Below are positions 17,004-25,717 of a stretch of 64,000 nt of DNA, one piece after another. The notes beneath the pieces were generated by a model. It ran no database searches and had not been told where the DNA came from. It worked only from the letters and a program-made list of their open reading frames with translations. The translations under genes and the position numbers were made by a program. Source of the DNA: Mesorhizobium sp. YC-39 (lineage in GTDB: Bacteria > Pseudomonadota > Alphaproteobacteria > Rhizobiales > Rhizobiaceae); assembly GCF_025753795.1 (NCBI RefSeq), contig NZ_JAOWPS010000001.1:1949937-2013936 (forward strand), in the 5' to 3' direction. How positions within the stretch are numbered: position 1 is the first letter of the stretch; the number at the start of each line of letters is the position of its first letter.

Positions 17004-18023
17004 TCATTGCGATCTGCGCCGCCAGGTGTCGGTGGCGACCGCCAGTGCGATCACCACGCCGATCACCACCTGCTGGATGAAGGGCGAGACGCCGAGCAGG
17101 TTCAGCCCGTTGCGCAGCACGCCGATGATGAGCACGCCGACGGCGGTGCCGCCGATCGAGCCGACGCCTCCCGAGAGACTGGCGCCGCCGATCACCACCG
17201 CCGCGATCGTGTCGAGTTCATAGCCGAGGCCAGAGCTCGGCTGCACGGAATCAAGCCGCGCCGCGAGCACGATGCCGGCGAGACCGGCGAGCACACCGCA
17301 GATCGCGTAGACCCAGTTGGTCAGCGACTTCACCGGTATGCCGGAGAGCCGTGCGACCTCGGCGCTGCCGCCGATCGCATAGAGGCTGCGGCCGGTGGCG
17401 CGATAGTTGAGGAAGATGGCGAAGATGATCGCCAGCACGATCATCAGTCCGACGGTGACCGACAGGAAACCGAAATGACGGGTGATCGACAGGCTGGTGA
17501 ACCAGTCGGGAAAGCCGACGATCTGCGAGCCGTCGGTGATCATATTGCCGAGGCCGCGCGCCACCGACATCATGGCCAGTGTGGCGATGAAGGGCGGCAG
17601 TTTCGTCACCGTCACCAGCAAGCCTGACACCAGTCCGCAAAGACCGGCGACGACAAGTGCTGCGACGATGCCGGCGGGCATGCCGAGATTGAGATAGTCC
17701 GGATGGGCAACAAAACCCATTACCATGGCGGCGAGCGCCAGCACGGAACCGACGGAGAGGTCGATGCCGCCGATCAGGATGACCAGCGTCATGCCGATCG
17801 CCATGATGCCGAGCACGGTGATCTGGTCGAGCACGTTGAGGATGTTGCGCACCGTCAGGAACGTGTCGGTGGTCAGCGTCAGCGCCAGGCACAGCAGCAC
17901 CAGCCCGATCAGCGGTCCCATGGTTCCGGCGAACAGCGCCGAGAGCCTTGCGGCGGTCGCGGCTTGTGCGCCGGCTTTCAACTCGCCGCCTTTCAAATCG
18001 CTTGTGTCGTTGCTCACAGCCAC
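17004..18023 (-). CDS. Sugar ABC transporter permease (CUT2, RbsC type)
   Basis: A 339-aa inner-membrane permease with about ten hydrophobic segments. The family signature IGGIDLSVGSVLALAAM and the loop ATGRSLYAIGGSAEVARLSGIPV are intact. Its first gene position, ahead of binding protein and ATPase, is less usual than the binding-protein-first order. Start: GTG at 18023, five bases after GGAGGAG; a longer frame reaching 18083 has no ribosome site. Confidence 0.88.
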   Translation of the reverse strand: MAVSNDTSDLKGGELKAGAQAATAARLSALFAGTMGPLIGLVLLCLALTLTTDTFLTVRNILNVLDQITVLGIMAIGMTLVILIGGIDLSVGSVLALAAMVMGFVAHPDYLNLGMPAGIVAALVVAGLCGLVSGLLVTVTKLPPFIATLAMMSVARGLGNMITDGSQIVGFPDWFTSLSITRHFGFLSVTVGLMIVLAIIFAIFLNYRATGRSLYAIGGSAEVARLSGIPVKSLTNWVYAICGVLAGLAGIVLAARLDSVQPSSGLGYELDTIAAVVIGGASLSGGVGSIGGTAVGVLIIGVLRNGLNLLGVSPFIQQVVIGVVIALAVATDTWRRRSQ

Positions 18024-18069
18024 TTCGTCTCCTCCGTCAGCGAAGCGGCTATGGCCTGCCGTTCGCTTT

Positions 18070-18137
18070 TGTTCACCAGGCACCTCCCTGTGAACAATTT
18101 ATCTTTGATATGCAATTTTGTTCAGCTAAACTGTTCA
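18070..18137. promoter_or_regulatory. Cluster of four TGTTCA/TGAACA half-sites, candidate SorC-type operator
   Basis: TGTTCA at 18070-18075, TGAACA at 18091-18096, TGTTCA at 18119-18124 and TGTTCA at 18132-18137 lie in the 306-bp gap between the divergent permease and SorC genes. TGAACA recurs at 22854-22859 upstream of the oxidoreductase-kinase operon. The pattern suits a multimeric SorC regulator controlling both operons. Confidence 0.5.
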
Positions 18138-18329
18138 TTAGAAAATTGTCAAGGGCCGTTGCGCCATTCGGCGGCGGTTTGCGCCACGAGGTGGTTTGCC
18201 CTCCGGGGAAGTCAAAGGCATGATGCCTTGCCGGAATCGGGTTCCCCGGTTCGCACGTGTCCTGGTCCCGGGGGAGACGGCGGCCAGGATAAGGCAAGAC
18301 GGCTGTAGGCAGCCGTGGGAGGCACGAGG

Positions 18330-19292
18330 ATGGCGGTGATCGAGAACGAAAAAGCCTCGCGCTTTCCGGATGCCGAGCTCAAGGCCCGCGCCGCCTGGCA
18401 CTATTATGTCGAGGGCCTGACGCAGGAGAGGATTTCCGAGATCCTCGGCGTCGGCCGCATCAAGGTGCATCGCATCCTCTCCGCCGCCCGCGAGGAGGGC
18501 ATCGTCCAGTTCCGCATCCGCGACAGCGTCGTCGAATGCGTGCAGCTCGAGGAGAGCCTGAAGCAACGGTTCGGCCTCAGCCAGGCGGTCGTGGTGCCGT
18601 CGGCCGCCGACCGGAGCAACGCACCGCTGATGATCGGCCACGCCGCCGCAACCTATCTGGCCGACAACGTCAATCCCGGCGATGTCATCGCGCTGGGCTG
18701 GGGCCGCACGCTGAAATTCGCCATCAACGAATTGCCGCGGCGGCCGATCGCCAGAACCACGGTGGTCTCCATGCTGGGCGGCCTCACCCACGCGCAGCCG
18801 CTCAACCCGACCGAGAGCGCCTGGGAATTCGCCGAGAAGATCGGCGCCGAATGTTTCCTGCTGCCGGTGCCGGTCTATGCCGACAGGCCGGAGCAGCGCG
18901 ACGCCTTCATGAGCCAGCGCAGCGTCCAGGATGTCGTTTTCCGTGCACGGCGGGCCAACATCGCCGTGCTCAGCGTCGGCTCGTTCTCCAACGACAGTCC
19001 GATCGCCAATTACGGCTTCATCAAGCCCAGCGAACTCGAGGAACTTCAGGCGGCCGGGGCGGTCGGCGACATATTGTGCCATTTCATCGACGCCGAAGGC
19101 CGCCCGGTCGACCATGAGGTCAATCGCCGGGTCTGCGCCTATCCGCTGGAGGACCTCTCGGACATTCCCAACATCATCCTGGTCTCGGGCGGACAGGAAA
19201 AGGTGGCCGTCATGCGCGCCGCGTTGGCCAACACCAAGGTCTCCGTGCTGATCACCGACGAGGATGCGGCCAAAGGCCTGCTCAACCGCTGA
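18330..19292 (+). CDS. SorC-family sugar-responsive transcriptional regulator
   Basis: A 320-aa regulator. An N-terminal helix-turn-helix (residues about 20-65, GLTQERISEILGVGRIKVHRIL) is followed by a sugar-phosphate-binding domain (GWGRTLKFAINELP, VSMLGGLTH, LSVGSFSNDSPI). SorC proteins are tetramers that sense phosphorylated sugars. It is divergent from the permease-SBP-ATPase-SDR operon and near the FGGY kinase that could make the inducer. Start: ATG at 18330 behind GGGAGG; a GTG at 18315 is less likely. Confidence 0.9.
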   Translation: MAVIENEKASRFPDAELKARAAWHYYVEGLTQERISEILGVGRIKVHRILSAAREEGIVQFRIRDSVVECVQLEESLKQRFGLSQAVVVPSAADRSNAPLMIGHAAATYLADNVNPGDVIALGWGRTLKFAINELPRRPIARTTVVSMLGGLTHAQPLNPTESAWEFAEKIGAECFLLPVPVYADRPEQRDAFMSQRSVQDVVFRARRANIAVLSVGSFSNDSPIANYGFIKPSELEELQAAGAVGDILCHFIDAEGRPVDHEVNRRVCAYPLEDLSDIPNIILVSGGQEKVAVMRAALANTKVSVLITDEDAAKGLLNR

Positions 19293-19319
19293 GCGCCGTC
19301 GCGTGCGGCGCGACACCTC

Positions 19320-19940
19320 TCAGAATTCGCACGGCTTGGGGCGGGTCTCGTACGACCAGTCCGCGAGAGCGATAGGCGTGAATTTGCCCTCGACCGGCTT
19401 GCTGTCGTCCAGATCCTGCGAGGCGACGCCCTTGCCGGTGAGGAAGTTGATGTCGCAACTGCCGAGCGTCGTCTCGACGGTGCCGTCAGACTTCTGGACA
19501 TTCCAGTCCCAGTTGCGGCTATAGCCGCCGACCAGGAACTCGCCGTGACGACGCACGATCGTAAGCGTCTCTTCCCATGATTTGTTCGCCCCGCAGCCGA
19601 AGCAGGAGGTGATGGCCAGCGACCCCATGCCTGTGCTTTCGAGGTCGAGGATACGATTGTCGGTGAGCGCCTTCCTGACGAAGCTAGGCTGGCGCGAGGG
19701 ATCGATCTTGCCGTCGCCCGCTGCCAGATAAATGGCGAGATCCGCCTGTCCGTTGTCGCGGTCCTCAATTATCAAGGCTCGGTCCATCCGGCCGTCATTG
19801 TCCATGTCGAGCGTGACCTCGAAAGAGGGCACGGCCGTGTTGCCGGCGAGCGCGGGCATTGCCGCGAAGGCGACAATCCAGACCGCATGAAGGAACGCTG
19901 TTTTCACGGGCAATCGTCCAAGGCTGGGAAAATCTAGCAT
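19320..19940 (-). CDS. Secreted hypothetical protein with an EF-hand-like Asp loop
   Basis: I do not recognise the family. About 206 aa. A probable signal peptide (KTAFLHAVWIVAFAAMPALAG) is followed by DMDNDGRMDRALIIED, a calcium-loop-like Asp/Asn pattern as in secreted VCBS/dockerin-like repeats, and by two cysteines in CFGCG. The C-terminus is rich in Asp and Trp. It is inserted between the SorC gene and the kinase operon on the kinase strand, so it may be cotranscribed. The start is uncertain: ATG at 19940, GTG at 19910 (cleaner signal peptide) or TTG at 19958. Confidence 0.65.
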   Translation of the reverse strand: MLDFPSLGRLPVKTAFLHAVWIVAFAAMPALAGNTAVPSFEVTLDMDNDGRMDRALIIEDRDNGQADLAIYLAAGDGKIDPSRQPSFVRKALTDNRILDLESTGMGSLAITSCFGCGANKSWEETLTIVRRHGEFLVGGYSRNWDWNVQKSDGTVETTLGSCDINFLTGKGVASQDLDDSKPVEGKFTPIALADWSYETRPKPCEF

Positions 19941-19968
19941 TGGACGGCCGGCACGCAAAACGTCGATC

Positions 19969-21462
19969 TCACTCCGTGAGGCCGCTGAGTCGTTCGTGGA
20001 TGTCGCGCGTGGCGTGATAGAGGTCGCGGTAGATCGCTTTGCGCGTGCGGTAGAAGGACATCAGGCCGCCGACCGGGTCGACATGCCTGGTCGGCGCTGC
20101 CGTCATCGCTTCCGCCGCTGCCTCGGGCGAGGCAAACCATCCGATCGCCGAGGCCGCCAGCATGGCGGCACCCAGTGCCGCTGCTTCGTTGACTGGCGAG
20201 ACGGAGAGCGGTCGTTCCAACACGCTCGCCATGATCCGCATCAACAGCGCCGAATTGGTGCCGCCACCGGCGGCGATCATCGCCGCCGGCTTGCCTCCGG
20301 CCTGCGCTTCCATCGCTTCGCTGGCAATGGCCTGCTCCAGGGCGATGCCTTCCAATACGGCGCGAAAGAGATGCTTCGGCTCATGGTCGAGCGACAGGCC
20401 GACAATGGCGCCGCGCGCCGCACCGTCCCAATAGGGGCTCATCACGCCGGCCCAATAGGGCATGACAAGCAGGCCGCCGCTGCCGGCGGCGACATCGGCC
20501 GCCGCCTTCTCCAGCGTCGCTGCGGAGGCCGAGCCGGTCGTGCGCACGATCCAGTCGACCAACTGCATGCCCGAACGCAGCACGGTCTCCAGCATGAATC
20601 CCGAACCGGTCGGCGAAACCAGGGTTCGGAAGGCGTCCGATGTCGTGACGGTGCCGGAATAGCAGCCGCTGACGACGCCGGAGCCGAGCGAGAGGTAGCT
20701 CTTGCCCGCACCGTGGACGCCCATGCCGAGGCCCATCGCCTGGCCATCGCCGGCGCCGGCGACGACAGGCGTTCCGGCCCTGAGGCCGGTCAGCCGCGCA
20801 ACGCTTTCTGTCAGGCCGCCGCAGATTTCGCCCGGCCCGACAAGCTCCGGCAATTGCTCTGGCCGCAGCCCGGCGGCCTCGACAAGGCCTGGATGCCAGG
20901 TGCCTTCCGCGATGTCGATCAGTCCGAGCGGGTCGGCACTGGCAGTGCTGGTGGCCAGTCGCCCGGTCAGCCGGTGGACGAAGAAGCCGTGCACATCGAC
21001 CAGCGCGGCCGCCTCTGCAAGTACCCGCAGCTGGTGTTCGGCCAGCCAGGCGATGGCGTAGAGCGCCGGCGTCGGATCCGGCGGCTTGCCGCTCCAGTCG
21101 CGGATCGCCTCGCGCCCGAGTTCGGCCGAAAGCCTGGCGACCTGCGGACGGGCGCGCTCGTCGAGCCACAAGATGGCGGGAATGAGTGGCTTGCCGGTGC
21201 TGTCGATCAGCGTGAAGGTCTCGCGCTGATGGGCGATGGATATAGCCGCCACGCGCTCGGCGCCGACCGCATCGGTGACCTGCTTCAGCGCGCCGAGCAG
21301 GGCGGTCCACCAATGCTCGGCATCCTGCTCGAAATGGCCTGGCCTGGGATTGGAAAGCGGATAGGTTTCGCGTGCTTGGAACAATTCCTTGCCATCGCGC
21401 GTGAAGGCGATCGCCTTCACGGCCGTCGTCGAGGCGTCGATCCCGATTACGACATCGTCCAT
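19969..21462 (-). CDS. FGGY-family carbohydrate kinase (xylulokinase-like)
   Basis: A 497-aa cytoplasmic sugar kinase. The N-terminal FGGY domain begins VIGIDASTTAVKAIAF. Family motifs include SIAHQRETF, ILWLDERA, the phosphate-binding GAGDGQAMGLG near residue 245 and the C-terminal AAGGGTNSALLMRIMASVL. It would phosphorylate the keto-sugar or polyol made by the SDRs, creating a likely SorC effector. It lies 21 nt after the SAF-domain oxidoreductase gene in a two-gene operon. Xylulose, ribulose, erythritol and similar substrates are all possible. Confidence 0.88.
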   Translation of the reverse strand: MDDVVIGIDASTTAVKAIAFTRDGKELFQARETYPLSNPRPGHFEQDAEHWWTALLGALKQVTDAVGAERVAAISIAHQRETFTLIDSTGKPLIPAILWLDERARPQVARLSAELGREAIRDWSGKPPDPTPALYAIAWLAEHQLRVLAEAAALVDVHGFFVHRLTGRLATSTASADPLGLIDIAEGTWHPGLVEAAGLRPEQLPELVGPGEICGGLTESVARLTGLRAGTPVVAGAGDGQAMGLGMGVHGAGKSYLSLGSGVVSGCYSGTVTTSDAFRTLVSPTGSGFMLETVLRSGMQLVDWIVRTTGSASAATLEKAAADVAAGSGGLLVMPYWAGVMSPYWDGAARGAIVGLSLDHEPKHLFRAVLEGIALEQAIASEAMEAQAGGKPAAMIAAGGGTNSALLMRIMASVLERPLSVSPVNEAAALGAAMLAASAIGWFASPEAAAEAMTAAPTRHVDPVGGLMSFYRTRKAIYRDLYHATRDIHERLSGLTE

Positions 21463-21483
21463 CAGGCGGAGATCCGGCGGAGT

Positions 21484-22806
21484 TCAGGCAGCGTTGGTTA
21501 CGAACCGTCCGTCCGACTGGTCGAGACGACGGCGGATCTGGGTTATCACCATCGAATCGTCGGGTACACAATTTTCATAGGTGAGGAAATCGCCGGTCTT
21601 GACCGACTTGACCACCTTGGCGCGTTCGGCGAGGCCGAGCGGCAGGGCGCCGCGAGCGCGCGCATCCTCCCAGGTCATGGCGAAGCCGCGATAGTCGTTC
21701 TCGCCGATCATGCCGAGCGACTGGCCAAGCCCAAGGTCGCTCTTGGCCACCGCCACCGCCTCGGCGACCGGATGGTCGAGCGGCTCCATGTCGGCGCGCT
21801 TGTAGACGACCGCGCGCGCCGCCGACAGCGGCACTTCCAGGCTGGTCAGGTGGTAGGGCCGGAAGATCGTGAAATAGGGGCCTTTGCCGACCTTGAGGTC
21901 GACCATGCGTTCCAGCACGCGCGGATGCCTCGTCTCGATGATGCAGAACACGCCGGGCGCCACACCCTTTCCGATCGAATAGTCGACCACGCCCTTGCGG
22001 TGCAGCACGCCGCCATCCTCGCGTGGGCAGAGCACGCTGGCCAGTTCCTCCAGCGTCGCCGTTGGCCCGTGCATGCCGGGCACGTCGGGCACCAGGCCGG
22101 TGGCGTTGGCGATCGCCACCATCTCGATCGCCGTCTTGGAGCCGTCGACGAACTCGACCAGCATGCGAGCATTCATGTTGCGCTCGTTGGCCTCCTTCTC
22201 GTAGTCGGCGGGCATGGCGTCGATCTTCAGCGGATTGTTCTTGCCCTTGCCGGCGGCGATGATGTTGAAGCCGAGGCTCCTGGCAAAGCCGATGACCTCG
22301 AGCGTGCAGGCGGGCTCGTCGCCGGCCGCACCCGTGTAGACGACGCCGGCCTTGCGCGCTTCTTCCTTGAGGAAGCGGCCGATGGTGATGTCGGCTTCGA
22401 CGTTGAGCATAACGATATGCTTGCCGTTCTTCATCACTTCCAGCGCAAACAGCGTACCGATATTGGGATTGCCGGTCGCGTCGATGATGACGTCGATACG
22501 GCCGGCGGCGGCGAGTGCGTGCAGATCCTCGGTCACTGCGATCTTGCCGGCCTCGATGGCGCGGTCGATCGCTGCGGCATTCGGCGCCTGCACAATGTCG
22601 GAGCGGTCGTGGCCGGCAAGCAGGGCGGCGTCGATCGCCGCCTGCGGCCTGACCTCGGAAATGGCGCCGATCCGCATGCCCGGCATCAGCGCCACCTGGA
22701 CGACGATGTCGGTGCCCATCTGCCCGGCGCCGGCAAGACCGATGGTGATCGGTCCCTGCTTTTCAGCACGTTGCAAAAGTTCCGCTGCAAATTGCGGATG
22801 GGACAT
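21484..22806 (-). CDS. NAD(P)-dependent oxidoreductase with C-terminal SAF domain (homoserine-dehydrogenase-like)
   Basis: A 440-aa protein. A Rossmann domain starts ITIGLAGAGQMG (residues 20-31), and a homoserine-dehydrogenase-like core has DVIIDATGNPNIGTL and MLNVEADITIG. A SAF-type domain is at the C-terminus (from about residue 340). It belongs to the group once annotated as predicted homoserine dehydrogenase (COG4091), which is usually found beside sugar or polyol genes and not with threonine synthesis. ATG at 22806 behind GGAGGAAG. Its reaction is unknown; cotranscription with the FGGY kinase suggests a carbohydrate acid or aldehyde. Confidence 0.8.
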   Translation of the reverse strand: MSHPQFAAELLQRAEKQGPITIGLAGAGQMGTDIVVQVALMPGMRIGAISEVRPQAAIDAALLAGHDRSDIVQAPNAAAIDRAIEAGKIAVTEDLHALAAAGRIDVIIDATGNPNIGTLFALEVMKNGKHIVMLNVEADITIGRFLKEEARKAGVVYTGAAGDEPACTLEVIGFARSLGFNIIAAGKGKNNPLKIDAMPADYEKEANERNMNARMLVEFVDGSKTAIEMVAIANATGLVPDVPGMHGPTATLEELASVLCPREDGGVLHRKGVVDYSIGKGVAPGVFCIIETRHPRVLERMVDLKVGKGPYFTIFRPYHLTSLEVPLSAARAVVYKRADMEPLDHPVAEAVAVAKSDLGLGQSLGMIGENDYRGFAMTWEDARARGALPLGLAERAKVVKSVKTGDFLTYENCVPDDSMVITQIRRRLDQSDGRFVTNAA

Positions 22807-22853
22807 GTCGCTTCCTCCAATTCCAGACGCGCCGCCGCGCCGAACTCATCTTT

Positions 22854-22888
22854 TGAACATTCCTATTTCTATTTGAAAAATATTTCAA
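22854..22888. promoter_or_regulatory. TGAACA half-site plus TTGAAA-N4-TTTCAA palindrome upstream of the oxidoreductase-kinase operon
   Basis: TGAACA (22854-22859) matches the half-sites in the SorC intergenic region. The perfect 16-bp palindrome TTGAAA-AATA-TTTCAA lies at 22873-22888. Both sit within 85 bp of the start codon, where an operator would act. Confidence 0.45.
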
Positions 22889-23054
22889 TCGGCAATTCGG
22901 CAAATCTTCGACAGGAGGTGCCGGAACTACACTAAGGATTCGTGGAGGGGCAGCGTCAGATCACCGCAATGCGACGCAGACGCACAGCCGCAGCGACTAC
23001 ACGTTGCAGTCGCTGCGGCTATTGGATTTCAGCAGATGTTTGGGGAAGAACAGC

Positions 23055-23945
23055 TCAGAAATAGCCGTCCGACGCGGCCGTGGCTTCCTTCGGGATTTCG
23101 ACGCCGTCGACCAGGATCTTGTCGACCAGCTCGTGGTGGAAGCAGACCAGCCCCTTGATGCGCTCGGCCTCGTGCACCGGTTCGGGATAATGCCAGACGA
23201 GGTTCTCGTGGCGCTTCTTGGCCGTCGTCACGTGGTAATAGTTCGAAATACCCTTGTAGGGGCAGCGCGAAATGTAGCGGCTGGGCGCGAACATATCGAG
23301 CCTGGTGTCGGAGATCGGCAAATAGTGGCGCACCGGATGGCCGGTCTCGAACAGGAATACGCCGCGCCGTGAATCCGCCACCTGCTCGCCGTCGAGGATC
23401 ACCTGCACCCGCCGTGACGAGGGCAGGCAGTCGACGCGGCGGAACGGGTCGCGGGCGTGGACGAAGATTTCCTCGTCCTCCTCGAACCAGTGGCCCATCT
23501 TGCTCCAGTAGAAGGACATGTAATCCGCTATTGGCGGGCAGCCCTTGACCGGGTCGAGATAGCGCCAGGCGCCGTCCTCGACCAGCGTGATGCCGGTGTT
23601 CAGCGAATAATGGGTGGCGACACCCTTGAATGGGTCCTCCGTCGTCGTCTTGCTCGGCAGCAGGAACTCCTCGCGCACATCGCCGATCGGGAAATAATAG
23701 ACCGGCAGGTGATCGGACTCGTAAAACACCAGCGCCTTGGTCGTGTCGGCGACGATCATCGAGCCGACCTGCACGCGCAGCCGTTTCGGGGAGGGCATGG
23801 TGAAGGCGACGTAGCCCGGTTCGAACTCGTATTGCACGATGGTGTCGAGCAAGGGGAAATGCGGCCCGCGACCGCGCAGATGGGGCTTGCGAATGGTAGT
23901 CTCCCGTTTCTTCTCTTTTGCGATCGGGCGTTGGTGCGCGGTCAT
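23055..23945 (-). CDS. Tandem DUF427-domain protein
   Basis: A 296-aa soluble protein made of two DUF427 units. The first spans about 50-150 (RVQVGSMIVADTTKALVFYESDHLPVYYFP split by short links) and the second about 180-270 (RVQVILDGEQVADSRRGVFLFETGHPVRHYLP region). Each ends with a Y-x-x-x-W-x-Y/YP signature. DUF427 proteins have a beta-rich fold of unknown role. The stop of the upstream Tat-exported peptide-binding protein is two bases before this start, so the two are cotranslated; no link between the functions is known to me. Confidence 0.8.
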   Translation of the reverse strand: MTAHQRPIAKEKKRETTIRKPHLRGRGPHFPLLDTIVQYEFEPGYVAFTMPSPKRLRVQVGSMIVADTTKALVFYESDHLPVYYFPIGDVREEFLLPSKTTTEDPFKGVATHYSLNTGITLVEDGAWRYLDPVKGCPPIADYMSFYWSKMGHWFEEDEEIFVHARDPFRRVDCLPSSRRVQVILDGEQVADSRRGVFLFETGHPVRHYLPISDTRLDMFAPSRYISRCPYKGISNYYHVTTAKKRHENLVWHYPEPVHEAERIKGLVCFHHELVDKILVDGVEIPKEATAASDGYF

Positions 23946-23947
23946 GA

Positions 23948-25603
23948 TCAGCCTATGGAAACGCGATCAAGCAGCAGCCCGGCGGCGATTGGCGGCAGCC
24001 CGCTGACATTCTTGCGCACCGGCACCAGTAGGTCAGGGAAATAGCTGAAGATGACCGGCGTCTCGTCGAGCAGCAGTTTTTGGATGTCTGACGCTGCGAT
24101 TTGTTGCGCGCCGATATCGAGCGCCTTCAGATAGCTGGTGACCATGCCATCGTAGGCGGAATTCTTGAAATGCGCCGCGTTCCACGGCCCATCGCTGACC
24201 AGCGGGCTTTTCAGGAATACGTTCGGCACGCTGCGATGCGCGTAGTCGGTGATGCCCAGCGGGCTGTCCAGCCAGTCCGATTGGCCGAACACCGCCTTCC
24301 CATAATATTTGTCCTGGTCCTCGATGTTCAGCGCGATGCGGGCGCCGATCTCCTTGGCGAAGTTCTGGAACAATTGCGCGTAGCCCGGAATGTCCGAATA
24401 GCGCAGCGTCGTCAGCGTCATGTCGAAGCCGCTGCCAAGTCCCGCGGCCTCCATGAGCTGTTTCGCTTTGGCGATGTCCTGCGCGCGCTGCGGTATCGAT
24501 TTGTCGGTCGCCGGAAAGGCCGGCGCGAACGGGCTGTCATTGCCGGTCGCCGCCATGCCGCGGCAGAGGCCATCCACCAGCTTGCTGCGGTCGATGCACA
24601 AAGCCAGCGCCTGGCGCACGCGCTTGTCGGTGAAGGGCGCCATGTCGCAGCGCATGTGCAGTTGGCGATGCGCGGTCGAGGCAACGCGCAGCACCGTGAT
24701 ATCGGGATTGTTCAGCACGACCTGGCTGACATCGAGCGGGACGGCATCGAGAAGGTCGACCTCGCCCGCCTGCAGCGCCAGGATGCGCGGCTGCACGTCA
24801 CCGTAGAACTTGAATTCGAGCCGGTCGGGCAGCGCCTTCTCGCCCCAATAGTCGGGATTGCGGATGAAGCTCGCGCCGACCTTCGGCGTGTAGCTCTCCA
24901 GCCGGAACGGCCCGGTGCCCTCGAAGGTCTTTTCGTAGTCGCCCTTGTAGCTCGCCGGCAGGATGACGGCGTTGTAATTGTCGATCGACACCGAATAGGG
25001 AAAGCTGCCGTTCGGCGCGTCGAGATGGAAGGCAACGGTATGCTCGTCGACCTTCTGGATTCCGCCTTTCGACAGCAACCCCTTGAACACCGACAGCGCG
25101 TTGGACGAGCCGCTCGGATCGGCCAGTCGGTCGAACGTCGCCACCACGTCGTCCGCCTTGAATTCCTCGCCATTGTGGAACTTGACGCCCTTGCGCAGCT
25201 TGAAGGTCCAGACGCTGCCGTCCTCGTTGGGCGACCAGCTCTCCGCCAGCACCGGCTTCAGGGTGAGGTCCGGCTGGGTGACGCAGAGAAACTCGGCGGT
25301 CTGGAAGACGAGCTGATAGCTGCCGCTGTCGTAATAGGTGACGGGATCGATGGCGCCGCCAGGCGTCGCGATGCCGGCGCGCACGGTGCCGCCCGGTTTG
25401 CCCTCGGCCCGCGCCTGCGGTGCGCCAAGGCCAATCGCCGAAGCGATGCCGCCGAGAAACGGCAGCGACAGGCCAAGCATGCTGCCATGCCTGAGGAAAT
25501 CACGCCGGCCGATCCTGCCGGCGAGCAATTCGTCAACAGCGGAATTTTCGATTGCGGTGAGGTTTTTGCGGGCGGTATCGATCATCCTGAAATGCTTTGG
25601 CAC
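23948..25603 (-). CDS. Peptide/opine-type ABC transporter binding protein (family 5), Tat signal
   Basis: A 551-aa periplasmic family-5 binding protein (DppA/OppA class). It has an unusually long N-region and a twin-arginine signal, GRRDFLRHG at residues 32-40, followed by a hydrophobic stretch ending QARAEG. Family motifs include AESWSPNEDGSVWTFKLRKG and EFKADDVVATFDRL. The GTG at 25603 has AAGGAA upstream; ATG at 25585 is the alternative. It is divergent from a LysR gene and about 1 kb from the matching permeases and ATPase. It has a paralogue at 30612-32276 with the same Tat layout. Confidence 0.88.
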   Translation of the reverse strand: MPKHFRMIDTARKNLTAIENSAVDELLAGRIGRRDFLRHGSMLGLSLPFLGGIASAIGLGAPQARAEGKPGGTVRAGIATPGGAIDPVTYYDSGSYQLVFQTAEFLCVTQPDLTLKPVLAESWSPNEDGSVWTFKLRKGVKFHNGEEFKADDVVATFDRLADPSGSSNALSVFKGLLSKGGIQKVDEHTVAFHLDAPNGSFPYSVSIDNYNAVILPASYKGDYEKTFEGTGPFRLESYTPKVGASFIRNPDYWGEKALPDRLEFKFYGDVQPRILALQAGEVDLLDAVPLDVSQVVLNNPDITVLRVASTAHRQLHMRCDMAPFTDKRVRQALALCIDRSKLVDGLCRGMAATGNDSPFAPAFPATDKSIPQRAQDIAKAKQLMEAAGLGSGFDMTLTTLRYSDIPGYAQLFQNFAKEIGARIALNIEDQDKYYGKAVFGQSDWLDSPLGITDYAHRSVPNVFLKSPLVSDGPWNAAHFKNSAYDGMVTSYLKALDIGAQQIAASDIQKLLLDETPVIFSYFPDLLVPVRKNVSGLPPIAAGLLLDRVSIG

Positions 25604-25717
25604 GGCGGCATTCCTTGCTTATCGTGGGGGCTGTGCCATCTAGTTCACTGTTGACCGCACCCGGAAAGCGATATTTTTTGATGGGGGTCATCGAAATTTT
25701 CGATGCGAGGCTTGAGC

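Noticed and set aside
19996..22935. A 979-codon open frame on the plus strand
   Set aside because: It lies antisense to the FGGY kinase and SAF oxidoreductase genes, has Arg/His/Gly-rich composition typical of GC-rich antisense frames, and shows no motif. The minus-strand genes have clear family signatures and ribosome sites.
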